Shown: positions 8,418-18,129, numbered from the stretch's first letter. The stretch is DNA of 64,000 bases from Bacillota bacterium (GCA_023421675.1 JAEZTC010000013.1:661054-725053); one strand, 5' to 3'. Numbers and translations are program-made. The notes: generated from the sequence alone by a model not told the origin.

Positions 8418-9347
8418 ATGAAAATTGTTTTTATGGGAACACCCGATTTTGCCGTTCCCAGTCTTGATATACTTGTAAAAAGCGGTTATGAAGTAGCTGC
8501 TGTTGTAACTCAGCCTGACAAGCCAAAAGGCCGCGGAAACAAGCTTACTCCCCCGCCGGTTAAGGAATATGCATTGAATAATAATATACCGGTACTTCAG
8601 CCGGAGAAGGTGAAAACAGGAACTTTCGCTCAGCAGCTGAGGGAAATTGCTCCTGACCTTCTTGTTACAGTTGCTTATGGAAGGATATTACCGCAGGAGG
8701 TACTTGATATACCGCCATATGGATGTGTAAACGTCCATGGTTCACTTCTCCCTAAATATAGGGGTGCAGCACCTATTCAATGGTCTGTAATAAATGGCGA
8801 CAGTATTACCGGTATCACAACAATGTATACAGATATAGGCATGGATACTGGTGATATGCTTTTAAAGAGAGAAGTTGAAATAGGTATAAACGAAACTGCA
8901 GGTGAACTTCACGATAAATTATCAATAATAGGTGCCGAGGTGCTGCTTGAAACTCTTAAAGAACTCGAAAAGAGGACATTGGTGAGAATCCCGCAGCCGG
9001 CTGACGAAGCTACATACGTAACAATGATAAGTAAAGAAACCGGTCGTATTGACTGGAGCAAGACCATGGAACAGATACACAATCTTGTACGGGGTACTGA
9101 CCCATGGCCTGGAGCATATACCTTTTACAAAGGTGAGAGAATGAGAGTTTGGAAGACAGAATATTCCAATATTGAAAAAGCCTCAAAACCAGGAGAAATT
9201 ATTGAAGTAAAAAAGGAAGGAATACTGGTGGGTACGGGTAAAGGTAATATAATGCTGAAGGAAATCCAGTTCGATTCGGGGAAAAGGCTTAAAGTTGAAC
9301 AATACCTTGCGGGTCATTCAATAGATAAGGGAGAGCTTCTGGGATAG
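8418..9347 (+). CDS. fmt: methionyl-tRNA formyltransferase
   Basis: A 309-aa enzyme that formylates initiator Met-tRNA with 10-formyltetrahydrofolate. The N-terminal Rossmann-type domain opens with IVFMGTPDFAVP and contains the folate-binding HGSLLPKYRGAAPIQW segment. The C-terminal OB-like domain begins near residue 205. The RBS GGAGG sits seven bases before ATG. It is co-transcribed with def and probably with the following ABM-domain gene, whose start is 20 bases away. Confidence 0.97.
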   Translation: MKIVFMGTPDFAVPSLDILVKSGYEVAAVVTQPDKPKGRGNKLTPPPVKEYALNNNIPVLQPEKVKTGTFAQQLREIAPDLLVTVAYGRILPQEVLDIPPYGCVNVHGSLLPKYRGAAPIQWSVINGDSITGITTMYTDIGMDTGDMLLKREVEIGINETAGELHDKLSIIGAEVLLETLKELEKRTLVRIPQPADEATYVTMISKETGRIDWSKTMEQIHNLVRGTDPWPGAYTFYKGERMRVWKTEYSNIEKASKPGEIIEVKKEGILVGTGKGNIMLKEIQFDSGKRLKVEQYLAGHSIDKGELLG

Positions 9348-9367
9348 TAGCTTTACAGGTGGGTTAA

Positions 9368-10054
9368 ATGAATAGTTTATTTGAATTTGATTCAGAATTC
9401 AGCAATGTCAGGTATATTGAAGAAGACAATGTAGTATTCCTGCAATGGAAGAAATTTTGTTGCTTTGAGGATTACAGAAAACCGGCAACTTTTGCATTAG
9501 AATTACTAAGACAATTTCCAGCTAGCAACTTAATAGTAGATGCAAGAAATGGTTTTGAAGATACAAAGGAAGATGTCGAATGGGGATTTTCGGTATTACT
9601 TCCTGAAATGGCTAAGACACAGTGTAAGTATGTTGTGTTCATAATGAATGAAGTAAATGATATAGAAGAAGAAATGGATTTTTGGACCAAAGAATTTGGA
9701 AAATATTTTGGAGTGTGCAGGACTGCTTCGTATGAGGATGCGATTAAAGCAATACATACTGAGTTGCTTTTGCATGTTATATACAAGGTCAAAGAAGGAA
9801 AAAGGGATGAATTCATCCGAAAAGTAAAAGAATCGGGGATTATGACAGCTTCGCTGCAGGAACCGGGCAACCTGTGTTATGAATATTATTATCCGACTGA
9901 TGACAATAATAGTGTGTTACTTGTAGAGTCATGGACAAATGTTCAGGCACAGCAGTTTCATTGCAGGACAGAGCATTTTCAAAAGCTGTCTGAACTTAAG
10001 AATGAGTATGTTGAAGCAGTTAGCATTAAAAAATATAATGTTTCTGAATTATAA
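9368..10054 (+). CDS. two-domain protein: STAS-like N-terminus plus ABM (antibiotic biosynthesis monooxygenase-like) domain
   Basis: A 228-aa cytosolic protein. Residues about 1-130 have an alternating strand/helix pattern (NLIVDARNGF, KYVVFIMNE, CRTASYEDAIKAI) like STAS/SpoIIAA-type modules; this part is a fold guess. Residues about 135-228 are an ABM ferredoxin-like domain: HVIYKVKEGKRDEFIRKV, EPGNLCYEYYYP, VLLVESWTN and HFQKL, as in YgiN-type quinol monooxygenases and heme-handling relatives. The fusion is unusual; ABM proteins are normally single-domain of about 100 aa. It follows fmt by 20 bases and ends the operon at a strong terminator. Confidence 0.65.
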   Translation: MNSLFEFDSEFSNVRYIEEDNVVFLQWKKFCCFEDYRKPATFALELLRQFPASNLIVDARNGFEDTKEDVEWGFSVLLPEMAKTQCKYVVFIMNEVNDIEEEMDFWTKEFGKYFGVCRTASYEDAIKAIHTELLLHVIYKVKEGKRDEFIRKVKESGIMTASLQEPGNLCYEYYYPTDDNNSVLLVESWTNVQAQQFHCRTEHFQKLSELKNEYVEAVSIKKYNVSEL

Positions 10055-10098
10055 AATCGGCTTTATTATATTTGTACATATGAATAAACTACTAAAAT

Positions 10099-10140
10099 AA
10101 AAAGCCTCATTATTTATAAAAAAATGAGGCTTTTATATTT
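10099..10140 (+). terminator. intrinsic terminator of the priA-def-fmt-ABM operon
   Basis: AAAAGCCTCAT (10100-10110) pairs with ATGAGGCTTTT (10124-10134), followed by ATATTT. It is A-rich on the left arm, so it could act on both strands. Confidence 0.88.
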
Positions 10141-10267
10141 CAGCTAAAATTGAGAAAGACTTAATAATGAAGAAATATATACTTGTATTTAAAACTTATC
10201 ATTTTAGCCTCAAAGATAATAATATAATTAATTGTTGCTTTGAAAATATTATTTAGCGGAGGTTATT

Positions 10268-10972
10268 ATGATGGGCGGTTATTTTTATGGGATAGATCCT
10301 TACTATTTAGTATTGGTTTTACCTACATTCGCTTTTGCATTATATGCTCAATTCAGGGTTAAAGGAACCTTTAATAAATATAGAAGTGTAACAAACAGCA
10401 GAGGAATAACTGGAGCACAAATAGCAAGATCAATTCTTGACTCAAATGGTCTCTATGACATTTCTGTTGAACGTGTATCAGGACAGCTTACAGACCACTA
10501 TGATCCTAGAAAAAAAGTGATTAAACTTTCAGATCCTGTTTATTCAAGCATTTCGGTAGCATCCATAGGAATTGCTGCCCATGAAACTGGGCATGCTTTG
10601 CAGCACAAAGAGAAGTATGGCCCCCTTATACTCCGCAGCACTCTCGTTCCAGTGGCAGGTATTGGCTCATCAATTGGACCTTATATGGCTATATTCGGGC
10701 TTTTATTCAATTCTGGAATTCTTATTAATCTCGGCATAATTCTTTTTGCAGTTGCAGTAATTTTTTATCTTGTAACTTTACCTGTTGAATTTAATGCAAG
10801 TAAAAGAGCAGTAGCAGCACTTCAAACAGGAGGTATTCTTTCAAGTTATGAAATAGAACCTGCTAAAAAGGTTTTAAATGCTGCAGCCATGACTTATGTG
10901 GCTTCTGCTGCAGTAGCAATCGCCAGCCTTTTGAGACTTATATTATTGGCTAGCGGAAGAAGAAGGGAGTAA
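10268..10972 (+). CDS. membrane zinc metallopeptidase, YugP family
   Basis: A 234-aa integral membrane protein. A first membrane helix (about residues 12-30) precedes a soluble segment with the zinc motif HETGH at about residue 105 (HExxH, followed by ALQHKE). Three further hydrophobic stretches lie at about 120-145, 150-172 and 205-228. Size and order match the YugP/COG2738 family of predicted membrane proteases, whose substrates are not established. GCGGAGG lies upstream of the ATG (a second ATG is adjacent). It appears monocistronic. Confidence 0.85.
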   Translation: MMGGYFYGIDPYYLVLVLPTFAFALYAQFRVKGTFNKYRSVTNSRGITGAQIARSILDSNGLYDISVERVSGQLTDHYDPRKKVIKLSDPVYSSISVASIGIAAHETGHALQHKEKYGPLILRSTLVPVAGIGSSIGPYMAIFGLLFNSGILINLGIILFAVAVIFYLVTLPVEFNASKRAVAALQTGGILSSYEIEPAKKVLNAAAMTYVASAAVAIASLLRLILLASGRRRE

Positions 10973-11018
10973 AAGCAATTAGGAATGGAGAATTGAGAAT
11001 TGAGAATGAAAGAAAAGA

Positions 11019-11270
11019 GTTAACAGTTGACGAGGGGACGAGAGGACCGTTAAAAGTAGTGTACAATTTACAGTGTACAGTTTACAGTTAAAGGCAAGAG
11101 ATAAAGGCGGTTGACAAGTTGACGAGAGGACAGTTAAAAGAGTGTACAATTTACAGTGTGCAGTTTACAGTTAAAGGCAAAGGATAAAAGCATAGTTGAC
11201 AGTTGACGAGAGGACGAGATGACAGCTAAAGCAAGTGTACAATTTACAGTTTACAGTTAATAGATAAGAG
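11019..11270. repeat. three imperfect tandem repeats of about 80-90 bp
   Basis: Three copies run from about 11019, 11110 and 11194. Each carries AGTTGACGAG, then GAGGACNGTTAAA, GTGTACAATTTACAGT and TTTACAGTTAA in the same order, separated by variable AAGGCAAGAGATAAA-type linkers. They are preceded by a GAGAATTGAGAATGAA stretch (10988-11010). There is no ORF. The rest of the 371 bases between the protease and methyltransferase genes shows nothing else except the start-proximal RBS. Confidence 0.85.
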
Positions 11271-11343
11271 AAAAAATGTAGGAATATCACTTATACTTTG
11301 TTACAATTAACCAGAGGATTGTGATTTGTTCTTTGGAGGATTT

Positions 11344-11964
11344 ATGGATTTTAGTGCTGAAGCTTCGAAATGGGATACCGACAAAAGAGTAAAGAGAGCA
11401 AAAATAATAGCTGAACAAATAAAAAGAGCAATTGATATTAAAGAACATTTCAATGCTTTGGAATTTGGGTGCGGTACAGGTTTGATAAGTTTTAACCTGC
11501 ATGACAAGTTTGAAAGTATCACCCTTGTCGATACTGCAAAAGGTATGATAGATGTTCTTAATGAAAAAATTCAAGATAGTGGCATAAATAACATGAAAGC
11601 TCTTCAAAGAGATATTGACAGTCATAATGAGCTTTCTGGGAATTATGATGTTATCTATACTTCAATGGTATTGCATCATATAAAGGACACAGAAACAACT
11701 CTTAAAAATCTTCATACATTGTTAAAAAATAATGGACAATTATGTATTGTAGAATTATCAAAAGATGATGGTACTTTTCATAAATATGAACAGGACTTTG
11801 ACGGTCATAATGGTTTTGAACAGGCAGAACTGAAGGATTTATTAGAAAAGATAGGTTTTAGGAAAGTTACATATGAAGTTTTCTTCAGAGATGTAAAATT
11901 AATTGACTGTACTGAGTTTAAGTATTCGTTGTTCCTCATGAAAGCAGAAAAGTCTGATGAATAA
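11344..11964 (+). CDS. class I SAM-dependent methyltransferase
   Basis: A 206-aa protein with the SAM-binding motif I LEFGCGTGLIS (about residue 40), an acidic strand end at TLVDTA, motif LQRDID, and a YDVIYTSMVLHHI motif about residue 106. This is the Methyltransf_11/25 pattern. The substrate cannot be read from the sequence. ATG 11344 is chosen because GGAGGA precedes it directly; the TTG at 11326 lies before that site. It stands alone between the repeat array and rsmB. The charged N-terminus (SAEASKWDTDKR) resembles small-molecule methyltransferases. Confidence 0.82.
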   Translation: MDFSAEASKWDTDKRVKRAKIIAEQIKRAIDIKEHFNALEFGCGTGLISFNLHDKFESITLVDTAKGMIDVLNEKIQDSGINNMKALQRDIDSHNELSGNYDVIYTSMVLHHIKDTETTLKNLHTLLKNNGQLCIVELSKDDGTFHKYEQDFDGHNGFEQAELKDLLEKIGFRKVTYEVFFRDVKLIDCTEFKYSLFLMKAEKSDE

Positions 11965-12057
11965 TATTCTTAAATTAATTCTTAATATAAATTTTGGAAT
12001 AATGCTTATTATAAATGGTATAATGTTTGTTATATAAAACTTAAAAGGAAAATAAAT

Positions 12058-13410
12058 ATGGCTTTGGATATACCCAGGGAAACCGCTCTAAAAATAATTT
12101 ATGATATTACTGAAAAAGGTGCTTATTCTAATATTGCTTTAAATAAAAACATGGCATCTGCTGACCTCAAAGGGGTTGACAGAGCTTTTATAACTGAGAT
12201 GGTCTATGGTGTCACAAAATATAAGCTGACACTTGACTGGTTTATTGAGCAATTTTCCAGTGTAAAGCTCAAAAAAATCTCTTCATGGGTTTTAAATATA
12301 TTAAGGCTTGGAGCCTATCAGATAATGTTCATGGACAAGGTACCTGATTCGGCTGCATGCAACGAGAGCGTTAACCTTTCTAAAAAGTATGGTCATCAGG
12401 CTTCCAGCAGGTTTGTAAACGGAGTTTTGAGAAGCCTTTCAAGAAACAAAGATAGTATTAAGTATCCGGATAGTGAAAAGGATACTGTCCGCTACCTTTC
12501 TGTTAAATATTCACACCCTGAGTGGATGGTAAAAGAATGGCTTTCAAGGTTTGGCAAGGAATTTACTGAAACCCTGCTGGAAAGCAATAATAAGATTCCT
12601 GAGCTTACCGTCCGTGTAAATATACTAAAGACAACAAGGGATCAATTGATGGAGCAATTAAAAAGCAGTGGCCTCGATGTACAACCTGGATTATATTCCG
12701 ATGAAGCATTAATCTTAAAGGGTTCCTCAAACATTGCAGGTCTTGAAGCCTTCAAAAATGGAATGCTTCAGGTGCAGGGAGAAAGCTCCATGCTTGCCGG
12801 CAGAATACTTGATCCGAAGCCCGGTGAACTGGTTATAGATGTATGCAGTGCTCCAGGGGGAAAAGCAACACATCTGGCTCAGCTAATGAAGAACAAGGGT
12901 ACTGTAATTGCAAGGGATATACATGAACATAAAATAAAACTGATTGAGGAAGCTGCCCTAAGACTTGGAGCAGATATGGTTCGTGCGGAAATGTATGACG
13001 CAACAAGGCTTGACGATAATTATACTGGTAAGGCTGATAGAGTCTTGGCGGATGTACCCTGTACAGGCTTTGGTATAATAAGCAAGAAGCCGGATATCAA
13101 ATGGTCCAGGGCCGAAGGCGACAAAAAGGAAATACTAGGCCTTCAGAAAAAAATACTTGATATTTCTTCAAGTTATGTTAAGCCAGGAGGTACTTTGTTA
13201 TACAGTACCTGCACCATTGAAGAGGATGAGAATTCAGGAATGGTTAAAAGCTTTCTTGAAAGGCATAAGGAATTTGAAATGGATGATATTGCAGATTTAC
13301 TGCCAGCCAAGCTAAAAAAGCCTGGCAGTCAAAAGGGAATGCTTCAGCTTTATCCCAATATAGATGGAATTGATGGATTTTTCATAGCAAAGATGAGGAG
13401 ATTATTGTAA
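12058..13410 (+). CDS. rsmB: 16S rRNA (cytosine-967 C5)-methyltransferase
   Basis: A 450-aa protein with an N-terminal NusB-like RNA-binding domain (about residues 1-140) and a C-terminal Nol1/Nop2/Sun methyltransferase domain. Visible motifs: VCSAPGGKATHLA (SAM loop), DVPCTGFG (PC motif) and YSTCTIEEDEN (nucleophile Cys). Its stop overlaps the rlmN start by one base (TAATG), so the two rRNA modification genes are translationally coupled. A possible promoter lies just upstream, with TATAAT at 12020-12025. Confidence 0.95.
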   Translation: MALDIPRETALKIIYDITEKGAYSNIALNKNMASADLKGVDRAFITEMVYGVTKYKLTLDWFIEQFSSVKLKKISSWVLNILRLGAYQIMFMDKVPDSAACNESVNLSKKYGHQASSRFVNGVLRSLSRNKDSIKYPDSEKDTVRYLSVKYSHPEWMVKEWLSRFGKEFTETLLESNNKIPELTVRVNILKTTRDQLMEQLKSSGLDVQPGLYSDEALILKGSSNIAGLEAFKNGMLQVQGESSMLAGRILDPKPGELVIDVCSAPGGKATHLAQLMKNKGTVIARDIHEHKIKLIEEAALRLGADMVRAEMYDATRLDDNYTGKADRVLADVPCTGFGIISKKPDIKWSRAEGDKKEILGLQKKILDISSSYVKPGGTLLYSTCTIEEDENSGMVKSFLERHKEFEMDDIADLLPAKLKKPGSQKGMLQLYPNIDGIDGFFIAKMRRLL

Positions 13411-14480
13411 TGGAAGGAAAGATAGACCTTCTGGACCTCACAATAGAGGATTTGCAGGAGAAATTTAAAGAGCTTGGACTTGAAAAGTTCAGGGCTAAAC
13501 AGGTATTCCAGTGGGTACATAAGGGAATAAAGGATATTGAGCAGATGACCAACCTTTCTAAGCCCCTACGAACCACACTTGCAGAGAAATTTTACATAGG
13601 GAAGCTTGACATAGAACAGAAGCTTGTTTCAAATATAGATGGTACAGCAAAATACATATTCGCGCTAAAGGATGGAAACATCATAGAAAGTGTTCTAATG
13701 GAATATGTACACGGATACAGTGCTTGCATTTCGTCACAGGTAGGCTGCAAAATGGGATGTAAATTCTGCGCATCTACTGGTATGGGTTTTGTAAGAAATC
13801 TGTCAGCAGGCGAAATGCTTGATGAAATAATTTCCATCCAAAATGATACAGGACAAAAAATAAGTAATATTGTTATAATGGGTATAGGAGAACCCTTTGA
13901 TAACTATGATAACATTGTAAAGTTTTTGCATCTTGTAAATCATTCTGAAGGTTTAAATGTCGGAATGAGACATATTTCAGTTTCAACATGCGGACTTGTA
14001 CCTGAAATTCTAAGGTTTTCAAAGGAAAATATGCCTGTAACTCTTTCTATATCGCTTCATGCTCCAACTGATGAAAAGAGGCTTCAAATGATGCCTATTA
14101 ACGGGAAGTACTGTATTGACAAAATAATTGAAGCATGTAAGATATATACAGAGGTTACTAAAAGGAGAATTACTTTTGAATACGCAATGGTAAGCGGTGT
14201 TAATGATTCAGCTGAGGATGCCGTCACACTTGCACACAAGCTAAAAGGCATGCTTTGTCACGTTAACCTTATACCGGTCAATAATGTAGAAGGCACAAGT
14301 TATCATAAAAGCTCAAGGAATACTATAGAGAAGTTTAAAAGTATTCTTGAACGTTATGGAATTGAAACAACGGTAAGAAGGGAATTGGGAAGTGACATTA
14401 ACGCAGCGTGTGGGCAATTGCGCAGAAACATAATTAACGATAAAAAGGCAGATTGTATTAATCAGATAGACATGACGTAA
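13410..14480 (+). CDS. rlmN: dual-specificity 23S rRNA A2503 / tRNA A37 C2-methyltransferase
   Basis: A 356-aa radical-SAM enzyme. It carries the CKMGCKFC cluster motif (about residues 113-120) that binds [4Fe-4S] and the ACGQL segment near the C-terminus with the methyl-carrying Cys. GIGEPFDNYDN and STCGLVPEI are further family signatures. The length fits RlmN rather than Cfr. It is coupled to rsmB by a TAATG overlap and followed after 15 bases by the PP2C phosphatase gene, the standard Firmicute order. Confidence 0.96.
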   Translation: MEGKIDLLDLTIEDLQEKFKELGLEKFRAKQVFQWVHKGIKDIEQMTNLSKPLRTTLAEKFYIGKLDIEQKLVSNIDGTAKYIFALKDGNIIESVLMEYVHGYSACISSQVGCKMGCKFCASTGMGFVRNLSAGEMLDEIISIQNDTGQKISNIVIMGIGEPFDNYDNIVKFLHLVNHSEGLNVGMRHISVSTCGLVPEILRFSKENMPVTLSISLHAPTDEKRLQMMPINGKYCIDKIIEACKIYTEVTKRRITFEYAMVSGVNDSAEDAVTLAHKLKGMLCHVNLIPVNNVEGTSYHKSSRNTIEKFKSILERYGIETTVRRELGSDINAACGQLRRNIINDKKADCINQIDMT

Positions 14481-14495
14481 ACTGGGAGTGGTAAG

Positions 14496-15233
14496 GTGAA
14501 ATTCGCTTTTAAAAGTGACAGGGGGATTATCAGAGATACAAATGAAGATTACTGTAACATTGTAACAGGGTACCCTGATGTACCGCTGTCTTTTGTTATT
14601 GCAGACGGTATGGGTGGCCATAATTCGGGAGAAGTAGCGAGCAAAATGGCTGTTGATATTGTAAGCAAATTTATAGTTGACTATCCTGAGTCCTTCAAGG
14701 ATGAAAAAATCATTACTGATTCCATTACAACTGCAATGCTGAATGCTAATGAAAAAATATTTTATGACGCATCCGAGCAGGAGTCCAATCATGGTATGGG
14801 AACTACACTTATTGTAGCAGTTATTCATGAAGATAAGCTCTTCCTCGGACATGTGGGAGACAGCAGTGCTTTCCTGATAAGAGAAAACGAAATTGAAAAG
14901 CTTACTACGGATCATACATACATACAGGAATTAATAAAAAATGGTACTATTACTCATGAAGAAGCTGTTAACCATCCGAAACGGAATGTATTAACCAGGG
15001 CGATAGGCTGTGAACAGAACATTACAATCGATTCCTACGTCTATAGTATTAGAGAAAATGATGTTATTTTGCTATGCACTGACGGCTTGACCAATATGGT
15101 TAACGAAAACGAGATCAAGGATACTATAAATAACAATCAAGATGCTGAAAAGATATGCTCAACTCTTGTAGAGATTGCTAACAGCAGAGGCGGAGACGAT
15201 AACGTTACTGTGATGATAATAAAAAACGATTAG
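14496..15233 (+). CDS. PP2C-type Ser/Thr protein phosphatase (PrpC/Stp)
   Basis: A 245-aa metal-dependent phosphatase that reverses phosphorylation by the adjacent PASTA kinase. Family motifs: the early RDTNEDY (metal Asp), ADGMGGHNSGE, GTTLIVAVI, GHVGDSSAF, CTDGLTN and the terminal GGDDNVT. The start is GTG 14496 behind GGGAGTGGTAAG. It lies between rlmN and prkC with short gaps, so phosphatase and kinase are co-expressed. Cytosolic, with no membrane segment. Confidence 0.94.
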   Translation: MKFAFKSDRGIIRDTNEDYCNIVTGYPDVPLSFVIADGMGGHNSGEVASKMAVDIVSKFIVDYPESFKDEKIITDSITTAMLNANEKIFYDASEQESNHGMGTTLIVAVIHEDKLFLGHVGDSSAFLIRENEIEKLTTDHTYIQELIKNGTITHEEAVNHPKRNVLTRAIGCEQNITIDSYVYSIRENDVILLCTDGLTNMVNENEIKDTINNNQDAEKICSTLVEIANSRGGDDNVTVMIIKND

Positions 15234-15279
15234 TTCTTCGCATTTAATAACAGTTATAAGTAGAATAGAGGTGTTATAA

Positions 15280-17208
15280 TTGGAAGGTCAAATGCTTGGA
15301 AATAGATATGAATTACTTGAAAAAATAGGCGGAGGCGGAATGGCTACCGTTTATAAAGCCAAGTGCCACTTTCTAAATAGATTTGTTGCTATAAAGATTT
15401 TAAGGCAGGAATATACCAATGATGAAGAGTTTGTGAGAAGGTTTAAAATAGAAGCTCAGGCAGCAGCCAGCTTGTCTCACCCGAATATTGTCTCAATTTA
15501 TGATGTTGGTCATGAAGAAAGTACCCATTATATTGTAATGGAATATATAGATGGCATTACTCTTAAAGAATTCCTCAACAGAAGAGGAGTTTTAAACTGG
15601 AGGGATGCTATTGATATCAGTATACAAATTTGTTCCGCAATTGAGCACGCGCACAGGAATCATATAGTTCACCGTGATATAAAACCGCACAATATACTGC
15701 TTACCAATGATGGAATTGTGAAGGTTACAGATTTCGGTATAGCACGTGCTGTTTCTTCTTCAACAATCACAATGGCAGGAAGTACTATAGGTTCTGTCCA
15801 TTATTTTTCACCTGAGCAGGCAAGAGGCGGATATATAGATGAAAAATCTGATATTTATTCACTTGGAATAACCCTTTATGAGCTTGTTACAGGAAAGCTT
15901 CCTTTTGACGGGGATTCCCCCGTAGCCGTAGCTATAAAGCATATTCAGGATGAACCTGAAAGCCCCATTGATATTAACCCTGAGATACCAAGCGGAGTTA
16001 ATGATATTATTCTGAAGGCAATTAAGAAAGATCAGACTAAAAGATATCAGTCTGCAGGAGATATGCTTCAGGACTTATACAGAGTTATAAAAGAACCAAA
16101 TGGAGCTTTTGTTGTTTCAGAAAGCATGGAAGGCAGTCCAACAAGAAGACTACAGGCTATTGGTACCCCACCCACCGTAAAGAAAGAAGATTTTCGTATC
16201 AAAGAGGATAAATCCAGTAATAATTCAGAAAAGAAAAAGACAGATAAACTTACTATTATTTTTGCAATAGTTACAGCAGTAATTGTAATTGCTATTTCTG
16301 TATACGTAGGATACTCGGTAGTTAAGCCGCAGCTATCATCAGATAAGACCAGCACGGAATTTGAAGTAAAGAATTATGAGGGACGAAATATCAATGAAGT
16401 ATTGGATGAACTTAAACAGTACGGTATTAAACCTGAAGTAAAAACAGAAACCAATAAAACTGTTGACAAGGACAATATTATAAGACAAAACCCTAAGGAG
16501 GGTGTAAAGTTAAAGCCTGACGGATTCGGTACCTTGACGCTTTATGTAAGCAGCGGTCCCGAGCAGGCTAATATGCCTCCATTGTCCAAGATTGAAATAA
16601 GAGAGGCAGAAAGAAAGCTTGATAACTTAAATATTGATTATGACATACAGTATGAATTCAGTGACGTTGCGAAGGACTTTGTAATAAGAACAGATCCGGC
16701 TGAAGGTGAGAAAATCGAGACTGGAAGCACTGTGACAGTGTATGTGAGCAAAGGACCTGAGATAAAGAAAACACGTGTGCCTAATCTTTTAAATATGACT
16801 GAATCTGAAGCAAAAAAAGCACTTGCAAATGCAGGGCTGAAGATAGGTAAAATATATCCCGAAGGCAGTAATTATACAGGTAAAATAGTAAATCAAAAAC
16901 CTGAAGCGACTACAGAGGTTGATGAGGATACACCGGTAGACATTTATTTCAGTAGCAGTAGCGCTACAACCAGGACTAATGTAACTAAAATTATAACATT
17001 GGATAATCCTGAAAGCTATCCAGGTGATGCTGTAAGCTTACGCGTTGAAGCTACTCCTTCAGATACCAATGTTATGGAAGTACTCAAAAATGAAATGGTT
17101 AAAAAATCAGATTTTCCAGTAAGGGTATCAATACCGGTTCCCAACGGTGGCAAGACTGACATAAAGATATTTATAAATAATAAGGATGTATTGGATGATT
17201 CTCTATGA
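15280..17208 (+). CDS. prkC: membrane Ser/Thr kinase with three PASTA domains
   Basis: A 642-aa Hanks-type kinase. The cytosolic kinase domain spans about residues 10-270, with glycine loop KIGGGGMATVY, VAIKIL lysine, HRDIKPHN at about 130, DFG and the SPEQARG activation segment. A single membrane helix lies at about 325-347. Three PASTA repeats follow at about 357-427, 428-496 and 497-565 outside the cell, where they bind muropeptides. A C-terminal beta-rich tail of about 75 residues follows. TTG 15280 is preceded by AGAGGTG at seven bases. It is coupled with PP2C upstream and rsgA downstream. In this family it links cell-wall state to growth and germination. Confidence 0.95.
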   Translation: MEGQMLGNRYELLEKIGGGGMATVYKAKCHFLNRFVAIKILRQEYTNDEEFVRRFKIEAQAAASLSHPNIVSIYDVGHEESTHYIVMEYIDGITLKEFLNRRGVLNWRDAIDISIQICSAIEHAHRNHIVHRDIKPHNILLTNDGIVKVTDFGIARAVSSSTITMAGSTIGSVHYFSPEQARGGYIDEKSDIYSLGITLYELVTGKLPFDGDSPVAVAIKHIQDEPESPIDINPEIPSGVNDIILKAIKKDQTKRYQSAGDMLQDLYRVIKEPNGAFVVSESMEGSPTRRLQAIGTPPTVKKEDFRIKEDKSSNNSEKKKTDKLTIIFAIVTAVIVIAISVYVGYSVVKPQLSSDKTSTEFEVKNYEGRNINEVLDELKQYGIKPEVKTETNKTVDKDNIIRQNPKEGVKLKPDGFGTLTLYVSSGPEQANMPPLSKIEIREAERKLDNLNIDYDIQYEFSDVAKDFVIRTDPAEGEKIETGSTVTVYVSKGPEIKKTRVPNLLNMTESEAKKALANAGLKIGKIYPEGSNYTGKIVNQKPEATTEVDEDTPVDIYFSSSSATTRTNVTKIITLDNPESYPGDAVSLRVEATPSDTNVMEVLKNEMVKKSDFPVRVSIPVPNGGKTDIKIFINNKDVLDDSL

Positions 17209-17232
17209 TCCTACAATAAGGAAGGTGACAGC

Positions 17233-18123
17233 TTGCCGGAGGGCATTATATTAAAAGGCATTGGCGGTTTCTACTATATCAGAACGGCCCATAAGATATA
17301 TGAATGCAAAGCCCGTGGAGTATTCAGGAAGGATAAGATAACGCCTCTTCCTGGCGACCAGGTTAAAATATCTATTATCGATGAAGAAAAGCTTATAGGT
17401 AACATTGATGAAATCCTCGAAAGGACTTCGGAGCTTGTACGTCCTGCAATAGCAAATGTTACACAGATTGCAGTAGTTGTGGCGGCGAAATCACCCAATC
17501 CGGATTTTGAACTGCTGGATAAGCTGCTTATATCAGCATCAATACAAGCTATCAAGGCTATTATTTGCATAAATAAGATTGATTTAGATGAAGAAGGTAC
17601 CTATCAAAAAATTTCGGAAGCTTACGGAAAGGCACACTATAAATGTCTTCCCATAAGTTCTGTCAAGGATATTGGGTTTGAAAAGCTGAGGGGGGAACTG
17701 AAAGATAATATAACAGTTTTTGCAGGACAATCAGGCGTTGGAAAATCCACAATACTAAATAAAATAATGAACACTATGGTTATGGAGACAGGGAGTATTA
17801 GTGAACGGATAGAACGTGGGAAACACACCACAAGGCATGCAGAACTGCTTAACCTTGAAGAAGGCGGGCTTATTGCAGATACACCTGGTTTTAGTACCAT
17901 GGAGCTCCCAGATATAAAATGTGAAGAGCTTCCCTTGTATTATCACGAGTTTGATAACCATACAGGTACTTGCAAATATACTGGATGCAGCCATATAAGC
18001 GAGCCTGGCTGTGTTGTAAAGGAAGCTTTGGAAAAATCTTTGATAGACACTGAAAGATACGAACGATATATAAAGTTTTATAACATGCTTAAGCTTAATA
18101 AAAAATACAATAAAAAGGTGTGA
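17233..18123 (+). CDS. rsgA: ribosome small-subunit-dependent GTPase A
   Basis: A 296-aa circularly permuted GTPase for late 30S maturation. An N-terminal OB fold (about 1-70) precedes the G domain. The G4 motif NKID comes before G1 GQSGVGKST and G3 DTPGFS, the permuted order that defines the family. A zinc site near the C-terminus has CKYTGCSH and PGC. TTG 17233 follows AAGGAAGG. It lies 24 bases behind prkC and 6 bases before rpe in the operon. Confidence 0.96.
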   Translation: MPEGIILKGIGGFYYIRTAHKIYECKARGVFRKDKITPLPGDQVKISIIDEEKLIGNIDEILERTSELVRPAIANVTQIAVVVAAKSPNPDFELLDKLLISASIQAIKAIICINKIDLDEEGTYQKISEAYGKAHYKCLPISSVKDIGFEKLRGELKDNITVFAGQSGVGKSTILNKIMNTMVMETGSISERIERGKHTTRHAELLNLEEGGLIADTPGFSTMELPDIKCEELPLYYHEFDNHTGTCKYTGCSHISEPGCVVKEALEKSLIDTERYERYIKFYNMLKLNKKYNKKV

Positions 18124-18129
18124 CAAAAA

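Noticed and set aside
11019..11270. CRISPR array
   Set aside because: Only three units, no constant short repeat with unique spacers of fixed length, and no cas genes nearby.
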